Below, piece by piece: positions 9,550-19,084 of a stretch of DNA of 64,000 bases (position 1 is its first letter; each line of letters opens with the position of its first letter). The stretch spans positions 310,001 through 374,000 of the forward strand of contig NZ_AP022314.1 of NCBI RefSeq assembly GCF_009936235.1. Direction: 5' to 3'. Both the position numbers and the translations under genes were made by a program. The notes under the pieces are model-generated. The model was given only the letters and a program-made list of their open reading frames with translations. It ran no database searches and was not told the origin of the DNA. Source of the DNA: Mycobacterium xenopi. GTDB taxonomy: Bacteria; Actinomycetota; Actinomycetes; Mycobacteriales; Mycobacteriaceae.

Positions 9550-11185
9550 AGCCCCTGGGTTGCGTTGCGACCGGTGGGGGTGGCGCCGCCGTCGATGACG
9601 CTCATCCAGTCGGGCCGCTGCCTGCCTTGGCTGCGGTATTCACCCGGGTCGCGGGCAAACCGGGCCGGAGCCAGCCCGGTGGCCGCCCGCGGCGCCTCGG
9701 CTGGGGTGTTCTCGGTGGCCTTGTGCAGCATCGCGGCGATCTTGGACACCGAGACCACATCGAGCTCCAATGCCCGCCCGCAGGCGGTGTTCACCGGGGC
9801 CGCGCCGTAGCGTTTGACCAGCCCCAACAACCGGTACACCTGGCGCATGCGTGTCCACGGCAGCTGGTGATCGAGCAGACGTTCGGCGTAGATGCCGATA
9901 TCAGCCCCGTGGCGGCCGCGGTGGCGATCAGCCGGGTCAGGTCCCGCATCGCGTAGCCGGTCTTGTCAGCGGGCAGATCAGCCGGGTCGGTGCAACGTCC
10001 GCCGGCGGGCTGGCGGGGATGAGTCTTGACCAGCTTTCCGCCGTGGAACGCCTTGACCAACTCGCCGTCGGCGCGCACCGAAACGGTCTGCCCGCGAAGG
10101 TGTTCGGGGATTGAATACAATGCCCGATCGACTTGAATGTGGTAGTCGCGGTGCACCTTGGCTTCAGCGTAGATCGGCACCTGGTAGACCGCTGCTGGGG
10201 CGGGCAGCAGCAGTGCGGCCTCGCGCTCGGCGAACACCACCGCCGGGCGTTGACAGGTGGTGCCGTGGATGCGCTGGCGGCCTTGCCGGCACACCACACC
10301 TGGGCTCGGGCCTGAGCGTCGGCGAGGTCGGCGAAGTCTTCGCCGGCGAAGAAGTTGCCCCGCACGTACTGGACCATACGTTCCACCCGCGGCTTGTCCT
10401 GGGGTGACGAACCCGGGCCGGATCGGTGAAGAATCCACGGACCTGCGAGTACTCCGTCCAACCCACACTGAACTGCGGATCGGTCGAATCTGCCTTGGGC
10501 ACAATCGGTGTCATGTTATCAGGGATCAACACCTTGAAGACACCGCCAAAGAACTGCCAGGCCGCCTCGCAGCCGGCGACAATCGCCTCCAGCGTCTGGT
10601 TAAACGTCAGCCACACGAACATGTGCCTCGAATACACCGCGGTGAAGATCAGCGCGTGCACCACTCGGTTGCGCCCCGATTCGGCATCAAAGATCTTGCC
10701 CATCCGGCCGAAGTCGATCTGGCACTCCACGCCGGGCTCACCATCGACCACCGGCACCGTGCCAGCGCTGCGACGGCCCCGGTACTCGGTGCACTGCGTG
10801 CAGTACCGGTGCAACGTCCGCTGGGGCACCGCCGTGCCGCGCCGCTCCAACAGGTCACAGATCTTGACCACCGTCAGGCCCTCTTCCACCCACTTGACGA
10901 TCTGATCGTGATTGGCGCGCAACACTTCCCACACTTGGCCGTGGCCATCCGGCCGGTCCGGCCGCACCGCCTCGATCACCGCGCCGATCAGCTCATCGGT
11001 GAGCTGATCAAGAGCACCACCGCGGTCCAACCCGGCCAGCGCCGCCGCATTCGTATAGCTGCGTGCGGTCTTACGATCCACCCCGGCCAACGCAGCCACC
11101 CGGCGCAAGCCGCCCCGACATCCACACCCGCAACAACTCACGTACCTCGATCACCGAAACCTCCCGATACATTCAGCGGACCTCC
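9546..11185 (-). pseudogene. istA: IstA transposase, about four frameshifts
   Basis: The transposase of the IS21-like element (helix-turn-helix N-terminus, DDE integrase core). Coherent pieces run from near 11172 (YREVSVIEVRELLRVWMSG) through AALAGVDRKTARSY, VECQIDFGRMG and VLIPDNMTPIV to PRVERMVQYVRGNF, then YQVPIYAEAKVHRDYHIQV and finally YRLLGLVKRYGAAP, but the frame changes near 11112, 10402, 10280 and 9906. Three of the shifts fall in or beside C/G runs, so some may be sequencing errors, but four in one gene makes true decay likely. The start is taken near 11172-11185; the stop at 9546 overlaps istB. Confidence 0.8.
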
Positions 11186-11250
11186 TTCACATCGATCGAC
11201 ATGAAGTGATCCGACCCAGTAATCGAGCGACCCCGGACGTACGACACGCC

Positions 11251-11319
11251 GGTGGTCCCATCACTGGCAAACGGGTGGTCCCATGCGACTGGCTAAACCC
11301 CGCTCAAGGTGGTCCCATC
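11251..11319. repeat. Right end of the IS21-like element, three terminal repeats
   Basis: GGTGGTCCCAT occurs at 11251, 11274 and 11308, the first two separated by CTGGCAAACGG-type sequence. The outermost copy (11308-11319) is the exact inverted complement of the left end at 8697-8708, which sets the boundary of the element. Confidence 0.75.
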
Positions 11320-11410
11320 ATCGTGGCGGTCGACAGAATGACCTGGCGCTGCGGCTATTCGGTGTTCGGACCAATAACTACTGCGAAATATCTGGTTGGT
11401 GCCGTAGATC

Positions 11411-11730
11411 GTGATCCGTCAGTTGGATGACGACGTGAAAGTGAAGCTTCAGCACCGGGCACCGGCTGCACGGCCGTGGCACCGAGGAGGAGGTTGGCGA
11501 AAGCTTGCGAAACGCGGTGCGCGACATGGACGCGCCCGACCGGCTTGGCCCACGCAGGCGAAGCTGCGCTTCGCAGGTGTCGGCTTCGGATAAGAGATTG
11601 CTGAACTTCGCGACCAACTCGTTCGCCCAGCCGAATTCGAACAGTGATCCTGCGAGCGGCCGGCCGAGGCGATGCGGACGATCGAAATCGAAGCTTGCGC
11701 GACGGGATCGGTAACGACGCGCTGATCGCG
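11411..11730 (+). pseudogene. Remnant of a VapB/FitA-type antitoxin, possibly with a trace of its VapC toxin
   Basis: From GTG 11411 the sequence reads VIRQLDDDVKVKLQHRAP, the N-terminal signature of FitA/VapB-type ribbon-helix-helix antitoxins. One base further on (from 11466) a second frame gives LHGRGTEEEVGESLRNAVRDM, the usual continuation. So the gene is recognisable but frameshifted, and a TAG directly before the GTG removes the normal first residues. Near 11690 a frame reads LRDGIGNDALIAR, reminiscent of VapC toxins; that part is weak. No intact toxin is present. The rest of 11320-11733 holds nothing I can support. Confidence 0.45.
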
Positions 11731-11733
11731 CGT

Positions 11734-12380
11734 CTAGCCGATGTAGTCGGCGAGCGCGTTACCGATAGCGGTGGCGCCCCTAGCGTTGGGGTGAAGCGGC
11801 GCAGCGGGATTCGCGGGATCGAAGCCTTCCACGTAGCGCTGACTGATCGGCGCGCACATGTCGTGGCCCACCGACAGCGGCCTGGTGTCGAAGAAGTCGA
11901 TGTGCTTCTCTGCGGCCAACTGCTTTTGCCGGTCGTCGAGTTCGTCGACCTTCGCCTGAAAGTAGTCGGCGTCCTTGGACACCGCCGGCTGGACCGGAAA
12001 GCAACCACCAGGCCGGATATACGTCAGGTAGCCCACCAAGATGATCCGCGCGGCCGGTGCTTTGGCGCGGATGTCGTCGATCACCGCCGCCCACAACGGC
12101 ACTCGGGCGGTGATCGCCGCAGAAATCCGGGCGACGCGGCGGCCGAGTCGCCCATCGCGACGTAGTTAAGGTTAAGCTGCTTCGCCGGTGGTTGGGCACC
12201 GGTTTTCGACGGGGCCGTGCATGCGCCGGCAGGTGCGGCGAACAGCGCGACGACACACAGAACTTCGATGGCCCGCGCGAGCGGGCGCCTCTGCGCACCG
12301 ACACGCCCAAAAGCCAGTGCAACTGCGCCCGTTCGCGCAGGCGGTGGATGCTTCGACGAAACGTCGGACGGGAATCGCAT
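11734..12380 (-). pseudogene. SGNH/GDSL-type lipoprotein hydrolase with internal deletion
   Basis: The N-terminal part (start near 12380) has a hydrophobic leader ending PAGAC, a lipobox, and then NYVAMGDSAAASPG, the GDS block that carries the nucleophile serine. At about 12105-12120 the frame shifts and the sequence jumps to VPLWAAVIDDIRAKAP, continuing to PLHPNARGATAIGNALADYIG, the C-terminal block with the catalytic histidine. The central part found in complete SGNH hydrolases is absent, so it should be inactive. It lies 21 bp downstream of embB on the same strand, between the arabinan operon and the accessory region. Confidence 0.7.
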
Positions 12381-12401
12381 TCAACGGGCCAGGAATCGCG
12401 G

Positions 12402-15400
12402 TTACGCCTTGATGCGAATCTGTCCCGGCGACCACCAGCCGGCGCGCGTCGCACTGCCTAAATCCAGCCGCGCGGGCTGGGCATTGACGATGGTGTCGAA
12501 CTTGCGCAGCGAACCCCAGTCGCGGCCCCAGTCCCGCGACAGGTATGTCGCCATGACGTGGGCCCGCAGCAGCAGGTCGGTGATGCCGAGCAGGCCGCCG
12601 TTGGTGCCGTCCTCCCAGGTGTCGGTGTCCTGCTTCTTGGCTGTGTAATCCGGGGTGATGCGGAACTTCGGAATCTCGGTGACGCCGTAGGCGTGCAGCA
12701 TCGGCCGTTGGCACGGAAAGGCAAGCCCGACAGCCCAGTCCATCAACACCGGCTGCGAGGAGCCGACGTACTCCTGCAGCGAGCGCAGGTCAGGCACCCG
12801 CGGCGGGGTCACCGCGATCCAGTCCTCCGGCGTCAGCGACAGGTCCTCGGCGACCACGCGGACCGCCGTCACCTCCGGCGGGATCTCGGAGCGGGGGAAA
12901 CGCAGGTTACGCCAGGCCTTGGGTTGTTCTCCGTACAGGTCGTAGGGCACCAGCCGACCGGACGGCACCGGAACGCCATCAGGGCCGGGTCTGCCCAGCT
13001 CCAACACCACCGTCTGCCCGGTGGTATGCCCGTGCAGCACGCTGTTGCCGGTGATCTTTCCCGCCGCGGTGACCACCACCAGCGGATGGCCCTTGTCGGG
13101 TGCCGGCAGCTGATACCACGCCGAGGTGAGCAGGCTCTGTTGTTGCGGGCCGGTGGTGTAGCTGCCGGCCAGCGGAACGCGGGCCGGGTCGAGGCCGTAC
13201 GGCAACGGCACCCGAGAACCGTTGGTGCCGGGGGTTTGCAGCCTGGTCGGGGCGTCCCAGTCGTAGTCGGTACCCGGCTTGGGCAGGGGATGCTCCCGGA
13301 TCGCCTCTGCGACAGTGTGTTCCGGAACGCCATCCGGGGTGAACCCTACCGGGTTGACCCCTCCCAACGGCCCCAGCGCACCGTAGTTGCCCGGCAGCGC
13401 CGCCATGAAACCGGCGTTGGCGTCCGGCTCTACCAGCACGTCGTCGGCCAGCCCGCAGCCGCCGGTGAACGCCCGCAGGTTGGCCCAGCCGTTGGAATAG
13501 GTTGGGTACTGGCGCACGATCCCGGTCACCATCGTCGCGACGAACAGTACTGCCATGAACCCCCGCGGCGATCGGCACCGGCGCCGCGGTCAGGGCTCGC
13601 GCTACTCGGCCCTCCCCCGCGGTCGCGCGGAGCGAAGTGCAACCAGATCGCGTACAGGGCGACCAGCGCGAAAAGCACGAAAAAGATTGTGCTGATGGTG
13701 ATTCCGTCGATCTTCGGCATCGAGCTGTTGAACGGCACGCCGTAGCTGGACACATACCACCACCCGTTGGTGGTGGCGAAGCACAGTGCCAGCAGGAACA
13801 TCAGCGCAGCCAGGAACGCCATCCGGTTGCGCGACCAGCGCAGCACCTTCGGCGACACCAGCACCGTCGTGAGCGCCGCCATCGCCGCACCTACCGCGGC
13901 GAACAACCCAAAGTGGTGCACCCACTTGGTGGGGGTGAACATCAAGAAGAACATGGTGCCGAAGATGACACCCATCAGCCGCCAGGCCGGTCCGCGGGCC
14001 ACTCCAGGAACCCGCTTGCGCCGCAACATGATAAACACCGCGGCAAATAAGCACAGCGCGGTGATCAAGAACCCGAACCGACGTGACAGCGACCCGTCGA
14101 CGGTGGGCAAGATCAGGTAGTAGTAGCGCAGGTTCTCGGTGTACCAAGCCTGGCTGGGGCCGATCGAGCTGCGAATCCTGGTGGCCTCCAACACCGTTGC
14201 CAGTGTCTGGTCGGCGAATACCACGGTCAGCACGACAAACCCCGCCGCCAACAGCGGCGCGACCAGCGGCCAGGTACCGACCAGCCGATGCCGGCGCACC
14301 AGAATCCGCAAGATCGGCCGACCGCCGGCGACCAGTGCCGCCACCGCGATCAGCCCGGTGGGCTGGATACCGAGCGTGAACGCCGCGGCCACCACCGCCA
14401 GCGCCGCGGGGGTCATCCGGCTGTAGCGCATGGACCGCTCGATTAGCACATAGGTGATCAGCGAGCCCAGCGCGATGATCGGCTCGGGCCGCAGACCATT
14501 GTTGAACGGCATCCACGCCGTCAGCAGCACCATCGCCGCCGCCCACACCGCGGCCTTGCTGGATGCCACCGCCGGGCCTAGCCGTGGCAGCACCTCGCGC
14601 GACAACAGCAGCCAGCACATCAGCCCGGCGACCAAGTCCGGCAACCGAATCCAGATGCTCTGGTCGCTGACATGGGTCATCAGTGCCAACAGGTTGTAGT
14701 ACCAGCCGAACGGATCCTCGGGGCTGCCGAACCAGCGGAAGTAGTTGGACATGTAGCCGGCGTGGTCGGCGACGCGGGCCATGCCCAGGATGTAGCCGTC
14801 GTCGGAAGAGTTCGCACCGATCACATGCCACAGCAGGAACGCGAATATCACCGTGGCATCTACCAGCGTGAAACCGCGCCAGGTGGCTGGGATGAGCCGG
14901 CGCATCCGGCGGCCGTCCAGCTGGTCCAGGCGCCACAGCGCCACCAGCGCCACCACCGTCGAACCGATTGCCACCACGATCGCAGCCAGCTTGAGAAGTG
15001 TTGGGCGAGTGGAGAATCTGGTGTCGATGCTGGCTGAAAACTTCAGACCTGACGGCGCCGGGCCGGTCAGGTCGGTGAACACCCCGACGATCTGCGGGCG
15101 CAGGTTCGGATCGTTGAAACCGCTGCGCAGCGGCCGGCCGGCCGGATCCGTCAATCCGACAAACGTGGCGAAAGTGCCGGCATGCGAGGAGGTGATTTCG
15201 ATCCGCTGGCATCGGGGCGAAACCACTTGGGCGCGTGGGACACTGGCGATCACCACATTGCGGTCAGTAACGTCCACCCGATCCCTGGTGACGTTGACGA
15301 ACAGCGCCTGAAGCGCGGCGTCCTTGCCGTTCTTCGGCGCAGTACCCAAGACCATCCCGCCTGCGGGCGGCATCGAGCGCACCACCGTGCACGGCACGTT

Positions 15401-15631
15401 GACCGTCATCGTCACCGGCACCTGCGAAATCAGCGGCGCGGTCACGTTGTTCAGCTGCCCCTGCTGCGGCCAGTTCAACGTCGCGGTGGTTTGTACGACC
15501 GGCAGCAACGGTGTGGCGATCGACAGGAAGAACCCGAGTAGGCCTGCGATCGTCGCGATCCAGCGAGTCAGCTGTACATCGCGGGTCGCGGCTTCGGTAG
15601 CAGCGGCTTCGGCGGCGTGGGTCATAGTCAT
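12402..15631 (-). pseudogene. embB: EmbB arabinosyltransferase, interrupted by two frameshifts (possible sequencing errors)
   Basis: An integral-membrane GT-C arabinosyltransferase that builds the arabinan of arabinogalactan with EmbA; the main ethambutol target. The N-terminal part (ATG 15631 to about 13620) holds the multispan domain with the DDGYILGM catalytic loop. A second frame covers about 13560-13620 (EGRVARALTAAPVPI). The third, from about 13556 to the stop at 12402, holds the C-terminal carbohydrate-binding domain. The breaks fit one extra base near 13616-13624 and one extra C in the CCCCC run at 13560-13564. Rejoined length is about 1076 residues. The first frame alone would give a 701-residue protein without the C-terminal domain. 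The start is coupled to a MIRU-type repeat. Confidence 0.9.
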
Positions 15632-15684
15632 ATTGCGCCGCTCCTCAGCATCGCTTCGCTTTGCATCGTCGACGGCGCGGTCAT
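15628..15684 (-). CDS. 18-residue MIRU peptide ORF, copy 2
   Basis: Identical in sequence to copy 1. ATG 15684 overlaps the stop of copy 1; its TGA (15628-15630) overlaps the embB ATG at 15631. A GAGGAG motif in copy 1 precedes it by nine bases. As for copy 1, only the coding potential and the coupling are visible. Confidence 0.45.
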   Translation of the reverse strand: MTAPSTMQSEAMLRSGAI

Positions 15685-15737
15685 ATTGCGCCGCTCCTCA
15701 GCATCGCTTCGCTTTGCATCGTCGACGGCGCGGTCAT
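15632..15737 (-). repeat. Two tandem 53-bp MIRU-type repeats joining embA to embB
   Basis: Two identical 53-bp units fill the gap between the embA stop and the embB start. Read on the minus strand each begins at an ATGA, encodes MTAPSTMQSEAMLRSGAI and ends in the next ATGA. The embA stop is in the first ATGA, the second joins the two units and the third contains the embB ATG at 15631. Each unit also holds GAGGAG nine bases before the next ATG (for embB at 15641-15646). This architecture (short unit, ORF in frame with flanking start/stop overlaps) is that of mycobacterial interspersed repetitive units. Copy number may vary between strains. Confidence 0.85.
15681..15737 (-). CDS. 18-residue MIRU peptide ORF, copy 1
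   Basis: ATG 15737 overlaps the embA stop (ATGA). The predicted peptide is MTAPSTMQSEAMLRSGAI and its TGA at 15681-15683 overlaps the ATG of copy 2. Ribosomes ending embA could re-initiate here. Whether the peptide is stable or has any function is unknown; the ORF may serve only to carry ribosomes to embB. Confidence 0.45.
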   Translation of the reverse strand: MTAPSTMQSEAMLRSGAI

Positions 15738-18700
15738 GGCAGCGCTCGAATCGGTCCTTGCCGGCTCCAGCCGTACACGGTGGCCACCCCCTGGTCGATG
15801 ACGGCGTCTGGCGCCTGATCGGCCGGCACCAGCCGGTAATACTTTTCCACCGAGCCCCAGTCTCGATACCAGTCGCCGCGCAGATACGTCGGGATCGTGG
15901 AGGTGCGCAGCAGCGCCTGGGTGAACAAGAACGGCCCGCCGTCTTCCGCTGACTCCCACAGGTTCGACGACGACGCGGTCTGCTTGTGGTCGGGCAGGAT
16001 GCGGTACTGCGGAAGTTCTGCTACCCCAAGGTGTTCGGAGAACGGCCGTTGGCACGGGAAGTTCGCCGCGGTCGCGATGTCCATCAGCACCGGGATGTGG
16101 GAGCCGATCAATTGTTGCAGGGTTTGCAGCACCGGCACCCGCGGCGGCGTGAAGGCGAACCACTGGTCTGAGCTGAGATTCGGATCGTCGGCAACGATGC
16201 GTGCCACGTTAGCCTCCGGCGGCGCCCAGGCCAGCGGGAATCGCAGGTTGCGCCAAGGCTTTTGCGGCCCGATGTCGATCGGCTCGAATTCGCCGAGCGC
16301 CGTGGTGGTGCCGTCGGGACGGCTGATGCCCCACTGCAGCCGCAGCGGCTGGCCGTAGCTGAGTGTCCCGTCCTCTTCGTGCGACCAGATCGCGCCGGCG
16401 GCGGCGACCACGACCAGCGGACGGTCGGGAGTGCGCGGCGGCAGCTGGTACCACACCGAGGTGGCGTGCGCGGCAACGGTGTTCTCGCCGTAGCTGCCCA
16501 TCACCGGGGTGCGCGCCGGGTCGAGTCCGAACGGCAGCGCGGCCCGCGAGCCGTTCACTCCCACTGGGCCGTAGCCGCCGGCGGTGCCCGCCGAATCGCT
16601 GACCGCCGCGTTGGGCTTGTTGGGGGAGGCGTCGGAGTTGACCAGCCCGGGTTTGGACACCACCGGGTCAGAGGTCAGGTCGTCGGCGACGCCGTTGGGT
16701 TTGAACCCGACGGGTTTCACCCCGCCCAGTGGGCCGTCGGGACCGTAAGCTTGGCCCGGAACCGGTTGCAGTAGACCGGCATTGGGGTCCGGTTCGGCCA
16801 GCACGTCGTCGGCCATCGCGCAGCTGGTGTCGGAAAGCCCGGAGCGCAGCGCGTCGATGTTGGCCTTGGCGGTGGTGTAGACGGGGTAGCGGGCTGCGGC
16901 CGCCTTGGCCATCGAACCGACTTCGACGAGAACCATGATCGTGGCGACCACCAGCAGCGGGGTAGACGCCAGAATCCGGTTGCGGCGGGTGGGTTTGACC
17001 TCGGTGTGCCCGGCGTAGTCCAGCCGGAAGTGCTGCCAGGCGGCCAGCAATCCGGTCGCGATCGAGGCCGTCAGAAACATCGACGTCACCGGGTGGCTGG
17101 CGATGACGGGCTGGATGTCGCGCCACGGCACACCGTAGTTGCCGACGTAGAACCAGCCGTTGATGCCCGAGGTCGCCCAGGCCAGCACGAACAGCAGCGC
17201 GGTGATATACAGCGACAGGTTACGGCGGCTGTGCAGTCCGACGCTGGCCAAGGTGAACGCGGTGACCGCGCCCAGCGCTGCGGCGAACCCGGCGAACGCG
17301 CCGAACTGGACGGCCCACTTCGTCGGGGTGAACGTCAGCAACAACAACCCCGCCGCGCAGGCGCCGATCAGCCGCCAGGCCGGGCCGCTGGCCACGCCCG
17401 GGATGCGGCCGCGGCGCAGCAGCACCACCAGCACACCGAACAGGCACAGCAGCAGCACCAGCACGGCGAAGCGGCGGGTCATCGAGGCGTCGACGTTCGA
17501 CTCGACTGTGACGAAGTAGTACCGCAGAAACTCCTGATACCAGGCGATGGTCGGTCCGACCACGTATTTGATGCGCGCCGACTCCGCGACGGTCGCAAGT
17601 GTCTGGGCCCGGAACACCACGACCAAAACCAGCGACAGCGAGGCCGCCAACACCGCCAACGGCGCCAGCAACCCGTCGAAGTGTCGACGCCGCGCGATGA
17701 TCCCGGCGATGGCCCGCGACCCGGTCAGCAGGGCACCGAGGGCGATCAGCCCCTGGGGGGCCAAGGTCGCGGTGAGCATCGCGACCACGATCGCGGCCGC
17801 GGCCGGAACCAGCCGCCGAGTGGCAACGGCCTGCTCGACCAGCGCCCAGGTGAGCACGGTGCCGCAGGCGATCAGCGGCTCCGGGCGCAGTCCGTTGTTG
17901 AAGGGCAGCCAGGCGGCCAAAAAGACCGCGCCCGCGGTCCACACGGCCACCCGGTTGCCGGCCAGGCCGCCCCGGCCGGGACCCAACCGTGGTAGCACAT
18001 AGCGGCTGATGATCAGCCAGCACCCGATTCCGGCCGCGGTGGCGGGCAGCCGCATCCACACCCCGGCGGTGCTGACCGAGGCCAGGTGTGCCAGCACGGC
18101 GGGATACCAGTCGAACGGCGCCTCCGAGGCACCGAAGAACCGGTAGTAGTTGGCCAGGTAACCGGCCTGGTGGGAGACTCGGGCGATGGTGAGGTTGTAG
18201 CCGTCGTCGGTCGAGGTGGCGCCGATGAGGTGCCACACCAGCAGCGTCGCGATGACAGCGGCGTCGGCCAGCCAGGTGGCCAGGCCGGCCCGCACCCGCC
18301 GCCAACTGCGGGGCACGCGGCGCCCCGCATGCCGATCCAGAACGGCCAGCGCGGCCATCGCCGCCAGCACCATCAACACGGCCAGGGCCATGGCGGCCTT
18401 CTTGATGGCGGTGGCGGCCGTGATGAACCTGGTGTCGACGTCGATACGAGCCGAAAGCCCGGGCTGCGGAGCGGTTTTCAGCTCGGTGAAGATGCCGCCG
18501 ACCTGAGGTTTTTTCTCGGGTGCCAGTGTGCCGACGGCACCTGGAATACCGACGAAGTCCGCGCCCACCCCGGCGTTGGTGGCCCAGATGTGCAGCACGC
18601 GGCACACGCCGGCGGCCACCGCGGGCCGCGGCGCGACCGCTGCCACCGAGTCCCGGAACGCGACGACGACCGTGTCTTTGTTGGCCCGCACGAACAGTCC

Positions 18701-19012
18701 ACTTTTGCCGGTCTGGAATCCGTCGCTCGGCAGCGTCGACAGCACCAGCCCACCGTCGGCGGGCAACGTCGCGCTCGCCGCGCAGGGAATCGAGATGTCC
18801 AGTGCTCGTGGTGCTCCGGACACCAGCGGGGCGGTGATCCCGGTGACGTGTCCGTCGGCGGCGGTGCCCTGCGGCCAGAGGATTGTCGCGGTGGTCTGTC
18901 TTACCGGGAGCAGCGGGATCACACTGCACAGCAACAGGCCAGCGATCCCCGCGACGACGGCGACGAGTCGTGCGATGCGCTGCGGCGCTCGCTCATTACC
19001 GTCGTGGGGCAC
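15734..19012 (-). CDS. embA: EmbA, arabinosyltransferase of arabinogalactan synthesis
   Basis: A 1092-residue polytopic GT-C enzyme that transfers arabinofuranose from decaprenyl-phosphoryl-arabinose to arabinogalactan, as partner of EmbB. The catalytic loop reads TSTDDGYNLT after the first membrane segments; ~13 further membrane spans and a soluble C-terminal lectin-like domain follow. GTG 19012 is chosen because the product begins PHDGNER, as I recall for the M. tuberculosis protein. The frame is intact and of normal length. Upstream is the CocE-like hydrolase (72-bp gap); downstream the stop lies in the ATGA that opens the MIRU-type repeats leading to embB. Confidence 0.97.
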   Translation of the reverse strand: MPHDGNERAPQRIARLVAVVAGIAGLLLCSVIPLLPVRQTTATILWPQGTAADGHVTGITAPLVSGAPRALDISIPCAASATLPADGGLVLSTLPSDGFQTGKSGLFVRANKDTVVVAFRDSVAAVAPRPAVAAGVCRVLHIWATNAGVGADFVGIPGAVGTLAPEKKPQVGGIFTELKTAPQPGLSARIDVDTRFITAATAIKKAAMALAVLMVLAAMAALAVLDRHAGRRVPRSWRRVRAGLATWLADAAVIATLLVWHLIGATSTDDGYNLTIARVSHQAGYLANYYRFFGASEAPFDWYPAVLAHLASVSTAGVWMRLPATAAGIGCWLIISRYVLPRLGPGRGGLAGNRVAVWTAGAVFLAAWLPFNNGLRPEPLIACGTVLTWALVEQAVATRRLVPAAAAIVVAMLTATLAPQGLIALGALLTGSRAIAGIIARRRHFDGLLAPLAVLAASLSLVLVVVFRAQTLATVAESARIKYVVGPTIAWYQEFLRYYFVTVESNVDASMTRRFAVLVLLLCLFGVLVVLLRRGRIPGVASGPAWRLIGACAAGLLLLTFTPTKWAVQFGAFAGFAAALGAVTAFTLASVGLHSRRNLSLYITALLFVLAWATSGINGWFYVGNYGVPWRDIQPVIASHPVTSMFLTASIATGLLAAWQHFRLDYAGHTEVKPTRRNRILASTPLLVVATIMVLVEVGSMAKAAAARYPVYTTAKANIDALRSGLSDTSCAMADDVLAEPDPNAGLLQPVPGQAYGPDGPLGGVKPVGFKPNGVADDLTSDPVVSKPGLVNSDASPNKPNAAVSDSAGTAGGYGPVGVNGSRAALPFGLDPARTPVMGSYGENTVAAHATSVWYQLPPRTPDRPLVVVAAAGAIWSHEEDGTLSYGQPLRLQWGISRPDGTTTALGEFEPIDIGPQKPWRNLRFPLAWAPPEANVARIVADDPNLSSDQWFAFTPPRVPVLQTLQQLIGSHIPVLMDIATAANFPCQRPFSEHLGVAELPQYRILPDHKQTASSSNLWESAEDGGPFLFTQALLRTSTIPTYLRGDWYRDWGSVEKYYRLVPADQAPDAVIDQGVATVYGWSRQGPIRALP

Positions 19013-19084
19013 GAGGGTCGATCGTATGCGACGGTGCGTCGGGCGACGACGCGCGTCGCCGCGCGGCGGGCCGAAGTCGCCGAT

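Larger units (their letters stand above)
8697..11319 (-). mobile_element. IS21-family insertion sequence, degraded
   Basis: About 2.6 kb containing istA and istB in the usual order with a four-base GTGA overlap. Both ends carry multiple short terminal repeats as in IS21 elements: GATGGGACCACC at 8697-8708 and GGGACCACC at 8725-8733 on the left; the complement GGTGGTCCCAT at 11251, 11274 and 11308 on the right. The outermost 12 bases are perfect inverted repeats. I see no convincing target-site duplication. The transposase gene has about four frameshifts, so the copy should be inactive as sequenced. Confidence 0.85.
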
